Shown here: in pieces, positions 6,708 to 14,346 of the stretch | How positions within the stretch are numbered: position 1 is the stretch's first letter | Layout: each line of letters begins with the position of its first letter | Notes under the pieces: model-generated | Databases searched by the model: none | Told to the model about the DNA's origin: nothing | The model's input: the letters and a program-made list of their open reading frames with translations, nothing else | DNA from: a virus | Length of the DNA: 37,836 nucleotides | Reading direction: 5' to 3' (one strand) | IMG/VR virus record: IMGVR_UViG_3300046369_000223 | Coordinates: 1 to 37,836 of that record | Program-made: the position numbers and the translations under genes

Positions 6708-6935
6708 TCATTTCTCCTCTATCTTATAGTCGAGTCCGCCCGCTGACCGTATCTCTACTGTCTTTTTAGTATCGAAGTCTCTAAACTTAAGATGTTTTTC
6801 TTTCTGCACGAAGATTTTACGTGCAACGTATTGTGATTTGTACATCTGACCAGTCTGTTCTGACTGTCGATATACGGTGATTTCATAGAGGGGCGAAAGA
6901 ATCATCTTCACCCATAGTTTAAATTTTTCCCACAT
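6708..6935 (-). CDS. Small conserved T4-like phage protein, unknown function
   Basis: From the ATG at 6933-6935 (GGAAAGGTCAATT upstream) this is a 75-residue basic protein starting MWEKFKLWVKMILSPLYEI. A longer frame would need a TTG start at 6971 inside a hairpin. The order 'W.KFK.W.K...SPLYE', then 'Y.A.KI....KH.KF', then 'VEI......DYKI' resembles a short family I associate with T4-like marine phages, function unknown. The start could be a membrane-associated amphipathic helix; the rest looks beta. It is adjacent (one base) to the probable i-spanin gene. Confidence 0.7.
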   Translation of the reverse strand: MWEKFKLWVKMILSPLYEITVYRQSEQTGQMYKSQYVARKIFVQKEKHLKFRDFDTKKTVEIRSAGGLDYKIEEK

Positions 6936-6958
6936 AATTGACCTTTCCATAATATAAG

Positions 6959-7009
6959 ATATAAGAAACAACCCTTTGGAATCTCCGCTGGGTTGTTCTT
7001 ATATTTAGT
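6959..7009 (-). terminator. Stem-loop between the nucleotidase and lysis-side genes
   Basis: ATATAAGAAACAACCC (6959-6974) and GGGTTGTTCTTATAT (6990-7004) pair along 15 bases with a single bulged base and a 15-base loop. On the minus strand the hairpin ends in GGGTTGTTTCTTATATT, a modest U-rich tail, consistent with termination after the HAD nucleotidase gene. An ACTAAATA late-promoter-like octamer (7002-7009) overlaps its upstream arm, so the same spot may stop early transcripts and start late ones. Confidence 0.55.
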
Positions 7010-7019
7010 GACTTAGAAA

Positions 7020-7523
7020 CTAGTCGGTTTTTCTAAGTTCTTTTAGTTGGTTGATGGTGTCTTCCGCACTAGTGTGTAGAATACCGATACCACCGTGTGC
7101 TTCCCATGCATCAAGGTTCTGTTTTCTGTCATCAATAAGGACACTTCCTTTGATTGCAAACATACCTTTCTGACTACCAGTCATAGTGCAAGTGACTACC
7201 ACTGTAGGACTCACATGTTCCTTAATCCATTCGTTCTTATCGAACACTACCAACTCTCTGTTGACGACACCAGCTGCAGTTAGGATTTCCCATGGCAATC
7301 CAGTGTGTCTTACATATCCTACCAAATCATACATATCTGGCATAGGTGGTAACATTCTGAACAATCTCTTGTTCGTTAACTCTTCCTTCCTTTCGTCATA
7401 ATCGTTATGACCTTGGTCGGTGTTAGGGAATTCTCTCCCTGTCAATGTTTCAACTCCAGTGTTGAAATCCGCTAGTACTCCATCCATGTCGATGAAGATT
7501 CTCTTTACTTTTCTATTTTCCAT
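7020..7523 (-). CDS. HAD-family 5'(3')-deoxyribonucleotidase-like phosphatase
   Basis: A 167-residue haloacid dehalogenase phosphatase. Motif I is FIDMDGVLADF (residues 10-20, nucleophile D12 and acid/base D14). LTAAG near residue 82 is motif II, and SVLIDDRKQNLDAW with the preceding lysine supplies motifs III/IV. This matches 5'-nucleotidase-type (NT5C-like) phage HAD proteins that dephosphorylate nucleotides, fitting a region rich in nucleotide metabolism. The start is fixed by its promoter: TATACT lies exactly six bases before ATG, so the transcript should begin at the start codon. A stem-loop follows the gene. Confidence 0.82.
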   Translation of the reverse strand: MENRKVKRIFIDMDGVLADFNTGVETLTGREFPNTDQGHNDYDERKEELTNKRLFRMLPPMPDMYDLVGYVRHTGLPWEILTAAGVVNRELVVFDKNEWIKEHVSPTVVVTCTMTGSQKGMFAIKGSVLIDDRKQNLDAWEAHGGIGILHTSAEDTINQLKELRKTD

Positions 7524-7529
7524 ACGTAT

Positions 7530-7559
7530 AGTATACTCGATTTATATGGCCATTGTCAA
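7530..7559 (-). promoter_or_regulatory. Consensus sigma70 promoter giving a leaderless mRNA
   Basis: On the minus strand TTGACA (7554-7559), an 18-base spacer, TATACT (7530-7535), then ATACGT and the ATG of the HAD nucleotidase gene. With the usual six bases between -10 and +1, transcription would start on the A of ATG. The -35 region is part of a 14-base repeat also present at 8134-8147. Confidence 0.8.
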
Positions 7560-7561
7560 GT

Positions 7562-7999
7562 CTATTTTAACCAAAACAGGTCATATATCATATCTTCTTT
7601 CTTGTATGCTTCACGTTCCCAAGGTTGACGGGAATAGGGTGTAAACTTGTATTTCTTACCTTTGTAGTTCACCAAAGATGGTGTTAAATCACCACGTAAG
7701 AACTGTTTAGCATGGACTAGTTCATGTGCAAGTGTCATCATCATCTGTGACATTGATTGCGGTTTTCCAGTCATTGGGTTGGTTTTACTGATTTCTATAT
7801 CAATGAAGTTTTTATCACCAAGACAATATCCTAGTGCATCGGGTATAGATTTAGTAAATGATATTTGGATTTCAACTTCACGTCTGAGACGTGGCATAAA
7901 GTAATGTATTGTGGAACGGACAAATTTAGAGATTCGTTTCTTCTCTGCAATTTGACCTTTAAAGGTCACGTCTATATTGTCAAACCATATCTTCGTCAT
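7562..7999 (-). CDS. HELVH zinc metalloprotease (SprT-like)
   Basis: A protein of about 145 residues with the zinc-protease motif HELVH in MTLAHELVHAKQFLRGD; a later glutamate in WEREAYKKE is a candidate third ligand. SprT-like and phage metallopeptidases of this size are common in T4-like marine phages, with unproven targets. The first ATG-like start (8023) would overlap the upstream gene by 44 bases. I prefer the in-frame ATG at 7997-7999 (GAAAGAATTG upstream), giving a 20-base overlap, but this is uncertain. The C terminus (YDLFWLK) ends just before the HAD gene's promoter. Confidence 0.75.
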   Translation of the reverse strand: MTKIWFDNIDVTFKGQIAEKKRISKFVRSTIHYFMPRLRREVEIQISFTKSIPDALGYCLGDKNFIDIEISKTNPMTGKPQSMSQMMMTLAHELVHAKQFLRGDLTPSLVNYKGKKYKFTPYSRQPWEREAYKKEDMIYDLFWLK

Positions 8000-8159
8000 C
8001 AATTCTTTCAACCTCATCTTCACTTATCTCGGAACCACAGAACACACAATGTGCTATAGTATAGTGGTTCTCATCCATATCATAAAAGCATTCGAATTCA
8101 CTCTTACAACTGTTACATGATACTAAAAAGTTGTGGCCATTGTCAAGGTTAATTGTCAT
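7980..8159 (-). CDS. Small zinc-ribbon protein
   Basis: A 59-residue protein with two CxxC knuckles: C15/C18 (VSCNSCKSEF) and C38/C41 (AHCVFCGSEI), a four-cysteine zinc ribbon, followed by a very acidic tail. The ATG at 8157-8159 has GGATGGAGACCAAATT upstream with a good GGAG site, so I prefer it to the longer frame starting at 8192. It overlaps the preceding gene by 11 bases and the metalloprotease gene by 20. Similar small ribbons in phages are thought to bind nucleic acids or transcription proteins. Its exact role is unknown. Confidence 0.75.
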   Translation of the reverse strand: MTINLDNGHNFLVSCNSCKSEFECFYDMDENHYTIAHCVFCGSEISEDEVERIDDEDMV

Positions 8160-8427
8160 AATTTGGTCTCCATCCTGTTTTATCTTTCTCACTTTTCACC
8201 ATAATTTTCTCATAAAGAGACTCAAATGACATCTTTTTGTCATTATAGACAGCATATGGTAGTTTGTGTTTCGCTTCATCTGTATGAAATTCGAGTCCAG
8301 CAGTGTACACACGTACAGTTTGATACTCCCTATCAATCATCCCAAAGAGGTGTTTCCACCTCTCACATATGACATCTTGGTCACTTGGTTTGGGTAGATA
8401 TAGGTAGTACTCGTTTGCTTGTCCCAT
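8149..8427 (-). CDS. Unknown small protein in the nrd cluster
   Basis: A 92-residue protein starting MGQANEYYLYLPKPSDQDV. The ATG at 8425-8427 overlaps the TAA stop of the glutaredoxin gene (TAATG), which decides this start over an in-frame upstream codon. No motif is recognised. The mix of aromatic and charged residues suggests a compact soluble domain. Its place in a string of overlapping genes from primase to metalloprotease suggests expression with the nucleotide-reduction genes. Confidence 0.65.
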   Translation of the reverse strand: MGQANEYYLYLPKPSDQDVICERWKHLFGMIDREYQTVRVYTAGLEFHTDEAKHKLPYAVYNDKKMSFESLYEKIMVKSEKDKTGWRPNYDN

Positions 8428-8666
8428 TAGTCTTCCCAAACGTCTCCGTGTTTTACATATTCTGCAAGTTGGTCATACCCACCTATTGCATCACCGTCCA
8501 CTCTGATTTGTGGGAATGTTCGTGCAGTTGGAAACTCTTCAAAGAGTTCTTCTCTAGTGAAATCAGTACCCAACTGTTTGTAAGTGTATTCTAGTCCTTT
8601 CTGTTCACATAAAGACTTTGCTTTATCACAGAATGGACACATTGTTTTTCCGAATATTTCAATCAT
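8427..8666 (-). CDS. Glutaredoxin
   Basis: A 79-residue glutaredoxin. The redox site is C11-P-F-C14 in FGKTMCPFCDKAKSL. The cis-proline loop is TFPQIRVDG, and the GGYDQLAEY segment is the glutathione-binding end. Length fits T4 NrdC-type glutaredoxins. It is the likely electron donor for the ribonucleotide reductase encoded just upstream. Its start overlaps the nrdB stop by four bases. Confidence 0.93.
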   Translation of the reverse strand: MIEIFGKTMCPFCDKAKSLCEQKGLEYTYKQLGTDFTREELFEEFPTARTFPQIRVDGDAIGGYDQLAEYVKHGDVWED

Positions 8667-9760
8667 AGTTTAAAGTCCTCAAAAGTTGAGTCGTCTACAT
8701 CTTGTGTAATACCACCGATGACATACGACTCTATTTCTGTCTCTTGTGGTGCATTCTGCAATCCTCTACTGTTGAACCAATGTGATGTCCATGGTAGTGG
8801 ATTGTTCGTTGAACTGATATCATATATAGGGTTCAGTCCAATTGCACGTAATCTCTTATTAGCAGTAAATTCAACATAGTTTCCTAACAATTGAGTACTC
8901 AAACCAATCATTGACCCATGTTGGAATAGGAAATCTGCCCAGTCTTTCTCTTGTGCGACTGCATCCTCATACATAGTGTACACTTCAGATTCACAATCCT
9001 TCATCACTTGAATCATAAGTTTATCATTCTCTTGATTCTTATATGCTTTGAGTATGTGTTGCGACACTGCAAGATGTTGTGATTCATCTCTTGCGATTAG
9101 AGATATAATCTTTGCACTTCCTTCCATGAGTTTCAACTCACCGAATGCAAATGAACATGCAAATGATACAAAGAATCTAATCCCCTCTAGAATGTTTACA
9201 CTTATAAGTGCAAGGTATAGTGCCTTATATAAATCGTAATCATCTACTTTAAGACCTAGTAGTCTACGTCTACCTAATTCAATAAACTCATCGTATTTCT
9301 TAGTTACTGACTCAGCACGTGCAACAATAGCAGGTTCATCTAAGATAGTGTCAAAGATATCACTTGGGTTACTATAAACATTCTTTATAATATGAGTGTA
9401 GGAACGTGAATGTATGGTCTCCATAAAGTCCCATGTAATGATACAAGATTCTAACTCGGGTAATGTCACAAATGGTAGGAATGCAATTGATGGAGCACGT
9501 CCTTGTACACTATCCAATAGTGTTTGGTATCTTAGATTGGATGTGAAGATGTGCTTCTGTGCATCATTCAGTGAATTGTAATCACTCCTATCTTTCTGTA
9601 GTGATACCTCTTCGGGTCTCCAAAAGAATCCTAGTTGTGTCTGTGTGAGTTTATCAAATATGGGATATTTGAACTCATCAAATCTTTGTGTGTTTAGTGG
9701 TTCACCAAAGAATAATTTCTCTTTGGTAAAGTCTATGTTGTTCTTGTTAAATACTGTCAT
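8663..9760 (-). CDS. nrdB: Class Ia ribonucleotide reductase, beta subunit
   Basis: A 365-residue radical-generating subunit. The di-iron and radical residues line up with E. coli NrdB: D83 (LLDSVQ), E114 and H117 (WDFMETIHS), and Y121 at the radical position (HSRSY), with the second E..H pair in ARDESQHLAVS. A radical tyrosine points to class Ia rather than Ic or other variants. The acidic/aromatic C-terminal tail (STFEDFKL) is what docks into NrdA. AAAAGGAAAA precedes the ATG. The gene follows a 2OG oxygenase gene by a four-base overlap, an unusual interruption between nrdA and nrdB. Confidence 0.97.
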   Translation of the reverse strand: MTVFNKNNIDFTKEKLFFGEPLNTQRFDEFKYPIFDKLTQTQLGFFWRPEEVSLQKDRSDYNSLNDAQKHIFTSNLRYQTLLDSVQGRAPSIAFLPFVTLPELESCIITWDFMETIHSRSYTHIIKNVYSNPSDIFDTILDEPAIVARAESVTKKYDEFIELGRRRLLGLKVDDYDLYKALYLALISVNILEGIRFFVSFACSFAFGELKLMEGSAKIISLIARDESQHLAVSQHILKAYKNQENDKLMIQVMKDCESEVYTMYEDAVAQEKDWADFLFQHGSMIGLSTQLLGNYVEFTANKRLRAIGLNPIYDISSTNNPLPWTSHWFNSRGLQNAPQETEIESYVIGGITQDVDDSTFEDFKL

Positions 9761-10746
9761 TTTTTCCTTTTCCTTTCCTTCTCTTCTGCTCTCACGTAAT
9801 CATACCGATTCGACCATAACACTCTTTCTTCGGGTGATGCATTGTGCCATGCTTTGTTTGCTCTTTCGAATGCTAGGTTGTCTTTATTGTCACCCTCACC
9901 ACCGTATCTGTCTTCTCTTCCATCCCATTGAAGATTGTTATGTGAAGCACAATATTGGCCAGGAGCAATCACTTCTGTAGAATTTGGTATTTCATCAATT
10001 GGGCCTGGATGTCTTATAAAATGTAAAAACATGTGGTATGAGTATTCTCCTACAAAATAATCTCTCCAATGAGGACAATTTGGCCCTTGATATAACATGA
10101 CATCGCCTGGATGTAGTACAACCTTTGTACCAGTCCTGTCTTTATGACGTGGTGCTTGTGTTAACTCAAACATCTCTTCATGACCCATCTCCTCTCCAAG
10201 ATAGTTCTTATCATTCTGAATCCATATTGACCATGGTGTCCCATCATCGGATGAATAGTCCAAACAAAGAGTAGCACTAATCTCACATGATGGTCTATCC
10301 ATGTGTGATTTTAGATATGCACCTCGTTCATACTTTCTACTGTATGCATAGGTTTCTTTTAAATCGAAATCTAATACTGGTTTTAGGTTCTCCCATAACC
10401 ATCTATGCAATGCTACTGCAGGCGGAAATGAGTAAGCAGCAACTGACTTACCCAGTGATGTTGTAGGTGACTCAAATATGATGTCGCCTTCTCTTTTGAG
10501 TACTGAGTCTTCTTGTCCTTCGATAGTCTTCCACGTGTCCATTGTCATATCAATGATATCTTGTGGTATAAAATCTCTAAGAATCAGATATCTATTCTCA
10601 ATGAATGACATGGTCTCTTCATTGGTGTGACCAAAAACGTATTTTCCGTCACCTTCATGTTCAAGTGACCTAATTCTTACTGTCTTATCTTCATCAGACA
10701 CATATTGACGATTACTTCTATATCGCACATGCTTCGCAGTCTTCAT
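9757..10746 (-). CDS. 2OG-Fe(II) oxygenase embedded between nrdA and nrdB
   Basis: About 329 residues. The frame is open upstream to 10845 but that part lies inside nrdA, so a start near 10746 or 10749 is more likely (AGGGAG just upstream); a GTG at 10728 is also possible. The H-x-D motif is in AYLKSHMDRPSCEISATL and the distal histidine in GPNCPHWRDYF, after the HPGDVMLYQG strand typical of the fold. The usual 2OG-binding arginine is not obvious (EYSYHMFLHF at that position). The lysine/arginine-rich end is EEKERKRKK. Its position within the RNR operon suggests a link to DNA precursors or to DNA itself, but this is only context. Confidence 0.75.
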   Translation of the reverse strand: MKTAKHVRYRSNRQYVSDEDKTVRIRSLEHEGDGKYVFGHTNEETMSFIENRYLILRDFIPQDIIDMTMDTWKTIEGQEDSVLKREGDIIFESPTTSLGKSVAAYSFPPAVALHRWLWENLKPVLDFDLKETYAYSRKYERGAYLKSHMDRPSCEISATLCLDYSSDDGTPWSIWIQNDKNYLGEEMGHEEMFELTQAPRHKDRTGTKVVLHPGDVMLYQGPNCPHWRDYFVGEYSYHMFLHFIRHPGPIDEIPNSTEVIAPGQYCASHNNLQWDGREDRYGGEGDNKDNLAFERANKAWHNASPEERVLWSNRYDYVRAEEKERKRKK

Positions 10747-13009
10747 CATCTCCCTCATAATTCGTTTGTTGCAATGGTTCGTCTGTGACAACGTCTTCAG
10801 TCTTACCATCCATAGTGTTTTGATAATAGGATGTCTTCCAACCATACTTGTATGTGGTTAGAAAATCCCTCGCCATTACTGATACAGGAACTTCATTGTT
10901 AGGGTAGTTCTCGGGGTTGTATGACCAGTTACCACTAATACCTTGGTCAAAGAATTTCTGCATCACTGCTACGATATTTATATATCCAGTGTTATCTGGC
11001 ATATCCCATAGTAATGTATAAGAATTCTTTAAGTGTGTATATTGTGGTACCACTTGTTTCAATGTACCCTTTTTACTCTTCTTAACACTCAGATAATCTC
11101 TAGGTGGTTCTACACCATTTGTTGCATTTGATACAACACTTGATGATTCACTTGGCATCTGTGCAGTTAGTGTAGAGTGTCTAAGACCATATTCTTTGAT
11201 GTCACCCCTCAATGTTTCCCAATCATGGTTTAACACATTTGGTGTCAATTCATCAACTTCCTTTTTGTAAGTGTCGATGGGTAGAATACCATCTGAATAC
11301 TTTGTCCCACCAAAACCTAAACAAGCACCTTTCTCTTTTGCAATAGTGTTGGATGCTTTGAGTAAATAGTATTGGAATGACTCTGTAAGTTCGTGTACTA
11401 ATTTAAGTGCATCGGGGTCGCCATACTTGACTTTGTTCTTCGCAAGGAAGTGTGCAAGTCCAATATAACCAATCCCCAATGACCTACGGGCGATAGTAGA
11501 TGCTCGAGCTGCTTCTACTGGATACTCTTGGTGGTCTATCAGTTCTTCAAGTCCTCTCACTGCGAGGTCACACAAGTTCTCCATTTCGTCCGATTTTACA
11601 ATTCCCACATTAATAGCACTCAGTATACACAATGCGATTTCACCCTTACCATCAATATGTTGGATTGGGTCTGTCGGTAGTGTAATCTCTTGACATAAGT
11701 TACTCATGTTAACTTTGTCTTTAAAACTACTATGTGTATTACAGTGGTCTATATTCATAATATAGATTCTACCAGTCTCTGCTCTTTCTTTTAACAAATC
11801 AGTAATTAGTTCCCTTGCACTCACCTTAATCTTATTGACGGATGTAGCACGTTCGTATTTCTCATAGAGTTCATCGAACTCGGGTGTTCCGAATGCTTCA
11901 TAGAGCCCAGGAGCTTCATGGGGTGAGAACAATGTGATGTCGTCATTCTTTAAAAATCTCTTATAGAATAACTCTGATAACTGAATAGAATAATCTAACT
12001 TTCTGACTCTGTTATCTTCTGTACCCTTGTTGTTCTTGAGTACAAGAATGTCTTGTATCTCTTGGTGCCAGATAGGGAAATGAACTGTTGCACTTCCTCC
12101 CCTTACTCCGTTTTGGGTGCAACATCTAACAGTTGATTCAAATTTTTTAAGGAATGGGATGACGCCCGTATGCTGGACTTCGCCTCCTCTAATCCTTGAA
12201 CCAATTCCTCTAATTCTTCCTGCGTTAATACCGATTCCGGCACGTTGAGCAACGTATTTTCCAATGGCCATATCACTTGAGAAGATACTGTCGAGAGTGT
12301 CGTCTGTGTCGACAAGCACACACGAAGCAAATTGTCGTAAAGGAGTTCTAACTCCTGCCATGATAGGGGTGGGGATGTTGATTTTGAATGTTGAGATTGC
12401 ATCGTAGTATTTTTTGACATAGTCTAACCTTTTGTCTTTATCATAGTTTTGGAACAGTGTCATGGATATTAACATATACATGAACTGTGGGGTTTCATAG
12501 ACCAAATTTGCTGACCTATCTTGTACCAAATACTTGTCTACTATTTGTTGTAGACCAGCATAGGTAAAGTCTGTATCTCTTCCATGTTTAATGAAAGAAT
12601 CAATCCTGTTGATTTCTTCGGTAGAATATGAGTTGATGATAGCATCATCATACACACCAAAGTCTATATTTCTATGTATGATTTCACCCAGTGGTGGATA
12701 TATCTCTGAATCTTTCCACTTGGTATTGAACACTTGTTTTTGAATTGCAAATAGTAGTAACCTAGCTGCAACAAATTGATAATTGGGATTCTCTAGTGTA
12801 ATTAAGTCACTTGCACTTTTCACTAGAATCTTTTGAATTTCTTTTGTGGTGATACCGTCAAAGAACTGGAGTCCACTATTCATTTCAACCAATGATTCTG
12901 ATACACCTGTAATACCTCTGCATGATTTTTCTACCATACGATGAATCTTGTCTAGGTTGATGTCCGATTTCGAACCATCTGATTTTAATACTTTTATCAT
13001 AGCATTCAT
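10718..13009 (-). CDS. nrdA: Class I ribonucleotide reductase, alpha subunit
   Basis: A 763-residue catalytic subunit reducing ribonucleoside diphosphates. Catalytic residues fall at almost the same numbers as in E. coli NrdA: C230 (ASCVLVD), N437/C439/E441 (NLCQEITLP) and C461 (LCILSAIN), with the C-terminal redox pair in DCEACAI. An N-terminal ATP-cone-like region (IKVLKSDGSKSDINLDKIHRMV) suggests allosteric activity control. It overlaps the primase stop (ATGA) and the following oxygenase start. No intein or intron is seen, although RNR genes are frequent targets for these. Confidence 0.97.
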   Translation of the reverse strand: MNAMIKVLKSDGSKSDINLDKIHRMVEKSCRGITGVSESLVEMNSGLQFFDGITTKEIQKILVKSASDLITLENPNYQFVAARLLLFAIQKQVFNTKWKDSEIYPPLGEIIHRNIDFGVYDDAIINSYSTEEINRIDSFIKHGRDTDFTYAGLQQIVDKYLVQDRSANLVYETPQFMYMLISMTLFQNYDKDKRLDYVKKYYDAISTFKINIPTPIMAGVRTPLRQFASCVLVDTDDTLDSIFSSDMAIGKYVAQRAGIGINAGRIRGIGSRIRGGEVQHTGVIPFLKKFESTVRCCTQNGVRGGSATVHFPIWHQEIQDILVLKNNKGTEDNRVRKLDYSIQLSELFYKRFLKNDDITLFSPHEAPGLYEAFGTPEFDELYEKYERATSVNKIKVSARELITDLLKERAETGRIYIMNIDHCNTHSSFKDKVNMSNLCQEITLPTDPIQHIDGKGEIALCILSAINVGIVKSDEMENLCDLAVRGLEELIDHQEYPVEAARASTIARRSLGIGYIGLAHFLAKNKVKYGDPDALKLVHELTESFQYYLLKASNTIAKEKGACLGFGGTKYSDGILPIDTYKKEVDELTPNVLNHDWETLRGDIKEYGLRHSTLTAQMPSESSSVVSNATNGVEPPRDYLSVKKSKKGTLKQVVPQYTHLKNSYTLLWDMPDNTGYINIVAVMQKFFDQGISGNWSYNPENYPNNEVPVSVMARDFLTTYKYGWKTSYYQNTMDGKTEDVVTDEPLQQTNYEGDDEDCEACAI

Positions 13010-14049
13010 ATTCTCTTGTACTCCTTTAGTTTCAGTTTTGCAGTGAGACCTTCGGTTGTACAGTTATCTATAATTGACACAATGTCTTCGCTTGTCATTC
13101 CACTCATTATCATATTGTTTATATCTTTCAATCCTTCTACTCTCTTATCATTCCAAATACACACACGGTAACCTTCATCGATTACCTCATCAATTTTCTT
13201 TAGAATTTCTTTGTTTCGTGGTTCATTGTCATAAATTATTATTGCGTTGTCTTTTATAGCATTGTCGATTTTTTTAAAGTCACTACCACCGACAGCAATA
13301 CTGTTTGGTAGGAATAAACTGTCTAGTGGCCCTTCTGTAACATAGATAGTTTTAGTCATATTCACTTTATCAATATTGAAGATGAGTGAATCGTCATCTC
13401 GGAATCTCATTGTTAGATATCTCAACGGTGAGTCATCGATTGCTCTCCCACTAACACCAACAAGTTCCCCATTCTTGATGAATGGCAATACAATTCTAGG
13501 ATTATTTCCTAGAGGTCGTGTTTTATATTTATCTGACAAGAACGATAGACTTTGTGCAGATTCAACAAACCACAACTCTTTTTGTGACTCTACTGGAATT
13601 TTTCTGTTGTCTAGGTACTTCCTTGCGACTTTACTTTCAATCGCTGGTTTCGCTATAAACTTCAAGTTCTCAATGGTCATTTTTGTTGCATCTGTATTTA
13701 GACTTTCAGTAGTCTTGGGTTTAAACTTGAATGCATTCGATGATGGCATTCTTTGATTGACATTCTTCTTACCATGTTTCTCTTGTAGAAGTTCTTTAAC
13801 ATACTCCTTGTATTGTACAGGAAAATGGTCTTTCAAAAATGTCATTGATGATGTGGATTTACCACAGTTATGACACTTATATATGAATGATTGGTCGACT
13901 AAAAAATGATATGCTCGTGCTTTGTAGCGATTCTTTTGGGAATCACCACAATAAAGACATCTGTGATTTAATGTACTGTCTCCCTTCCATTTACAAACCT
14001 CAAGATGAGGTGTAACTGTAGAGAGGTACTTTCGCTCTAACCATAACAT
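13006..14049 (-). CDS. 61: DNA primase (T4 gp61-like)
   Basis: A 347-residue DnaG-type primase, close to T4 gp61 in length. The N-terminal zinc-binding domain has CLYCGDSQKNR and KCHNCGKSTSS (two CxxC pairs, residues ~32-63). The Toprim core follows, with IYVTEGPLDSLF (acidic motif) and IIIYDNEPRNKE (D-x-E type motif). It makes RNA primers for lagging-strand synthesis with the gp41 helicase encoded at 27.9-29.3 kb. Its ATG lies exactly six bases after TATACT and inside a long inverted repeat, suggesting a leaderless and operator-controlled transcript. It heads the primase-nrdA-oxygenase-nrdB-glutaredoxin string. Confidence 0.92.
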   Translation of the reverse strand: MLWLERKYLSTVTPHLEVCKWKGDSTLNHRCLYCGDSQKNRYKARAYHFLVDQSFIYKCHNCGKSTSSMTFLKDHFPVQYKEYVKELLQEKHGKKNVNQRMPSSNAFKFKPKTTESLNTDATKMTIENLKFIAKPAIESKVARKYLDNRKIPVESQKELWFVESAQSLSFLSDKYKTRPLGNNPRIVLPFIKNGELVGVSGRAIDDSPLRYLTMRFRDDDSLIFNIDKVNMTKTIYVTEGPLDSLFLPNSIAVGGSDFKKIDNAIKDNAIIIYDNEPRNKEILKKIDEVIDEGYRVCIWNDKRVEGLKDINNMIMSGMTSEDIVSIIDNCTTEGLTAKLKLKEYKRI

Positions 14050-14079
14050 ACACTCAGTATATCACTGAATGTATGTTAT
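14043..14079. promoter_or_regulatory. 16-bp inverted repeat over the primase promoter and start codon
   Basis: ATAACATACACTCAGT (14043-14058) and ACTGAATGTATGTTAT (14064-14079) pair over 16 bases with one C:A mismatch, which becomes a G:U pair in minus-strand RNA, around a 5-base centre. The repeat runs from the edge of the -35 box through the -10 box to beyond the ATG of the primase gene. There is no T-run, so an operator or a start-codon hairpin is more likely than a terminator. Confidence 0.65.
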
Positions 14080-14084
14080 TTCAA
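14056..14084 (-). promoter_or_regulatory. Sigma70-type promoter of the primase/nrd operon
   Basis: On the minus strand TTGAAA (14079-14084), a 17-base spacer and TATACT (14056-14061), then GAGTGT and ATG of the primase gene. The predicted +1 is the A of ATG, with no room for a ribosome binding site. Confidence 0.8.
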
Positions 14085-14098
14085 GTGGATTTTGGGAA

Positions 14099-14305
14099 TT
14101 ATCCGGCGTCTATTAGTGCTTGAATTTCAGCGATTTGAGCAGCGTTTGTTGTGACTGAACCATCGTATGCGACCTTTTTTGGGTCGTCTGATTCTAAGTC
14201 TGCATAACCTTCGGGTTGAACAGGCACTCCATCTCCTGTCTCAAACCATGCTTTCCTTTCTGCTAGGTTGTCAATCGTTGGGATTGGCGATAATGGTTCT
14301 GGCAT
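14099..14305 (-). CDS. Small late protein, paralogue of the 14347-14598 product
   Basis: A 68-residue acidic protein. ERKAWFETGDGVPVQPEGY aligns with ERLEFYKGDGKPVAPEGF of the neighbouring protein, and both continue with a similar spaced region ending in an AQIAEI/RQIASL coiled segment. The pair looks like a tandem duplication. TTAGGAGATTAAC precedes the ATG, and an ACTAAATA late-promoter octamer lies at 14334-14341. Unlike the leaderless genes here it has a normal leader, fitting strong late expression. The function is unknown; the 'GDG.PV.PEG' stretch resembles a motif in phage structural or tail-associated proteins, but I cannot confirm that. Confidence 0.7.
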   Translation of the reverse strand: MPEPLSPIPTIDNLAERKAWFETGDGVPVQPEGYADLESDDPKKVAYDGSVTTNAAQIAEIQALIDAG

Positions 14306-14333
14306 GTTAATCTCCTAAATTAATGTTACTATC

Positions 14334-14341
14334 TATTTAGT
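14334..14341 (-). promoter_or_regulatory. T4-type late promoter (ACTAAATA)
   Basis: The minus-strand octamer ACTAAATA lies 28 bases upstream of the ATG at 14303-14305, leaving room for a leader with a TTAGGAG ribosome site. Confidence 0.6.
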
Positions 14342-14346
14342 AAATA

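Noticed and set aside
10747-10845. N-terminal extension of the nrd-cluster oxygenase
   Set aside because: The open frame continues upstream inside the nrdA 3' end; that part lies opposite conserved nrdA C-terminal codons in another frame and contains no oxygenase feature.
12103-12420. 105-codon minus-strand frame
   Set aside because: It lies wholly inside nrdA in another frame, without a ribosome site or recognisable motif.
10718-13009. Intein or intron in nrdA
   Set aside because: The reading frame is continuous, of standard length, with catalytic residues at E. coli-like positions; no splice motifs seen.
14043-14079. Inverted repeat as a rho-independent terminator of the 14099-14305 gene
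   Set aside because: The stem is long but no T-run follows on either strand, and it coincides with a good promoter, so an operator reading is better.
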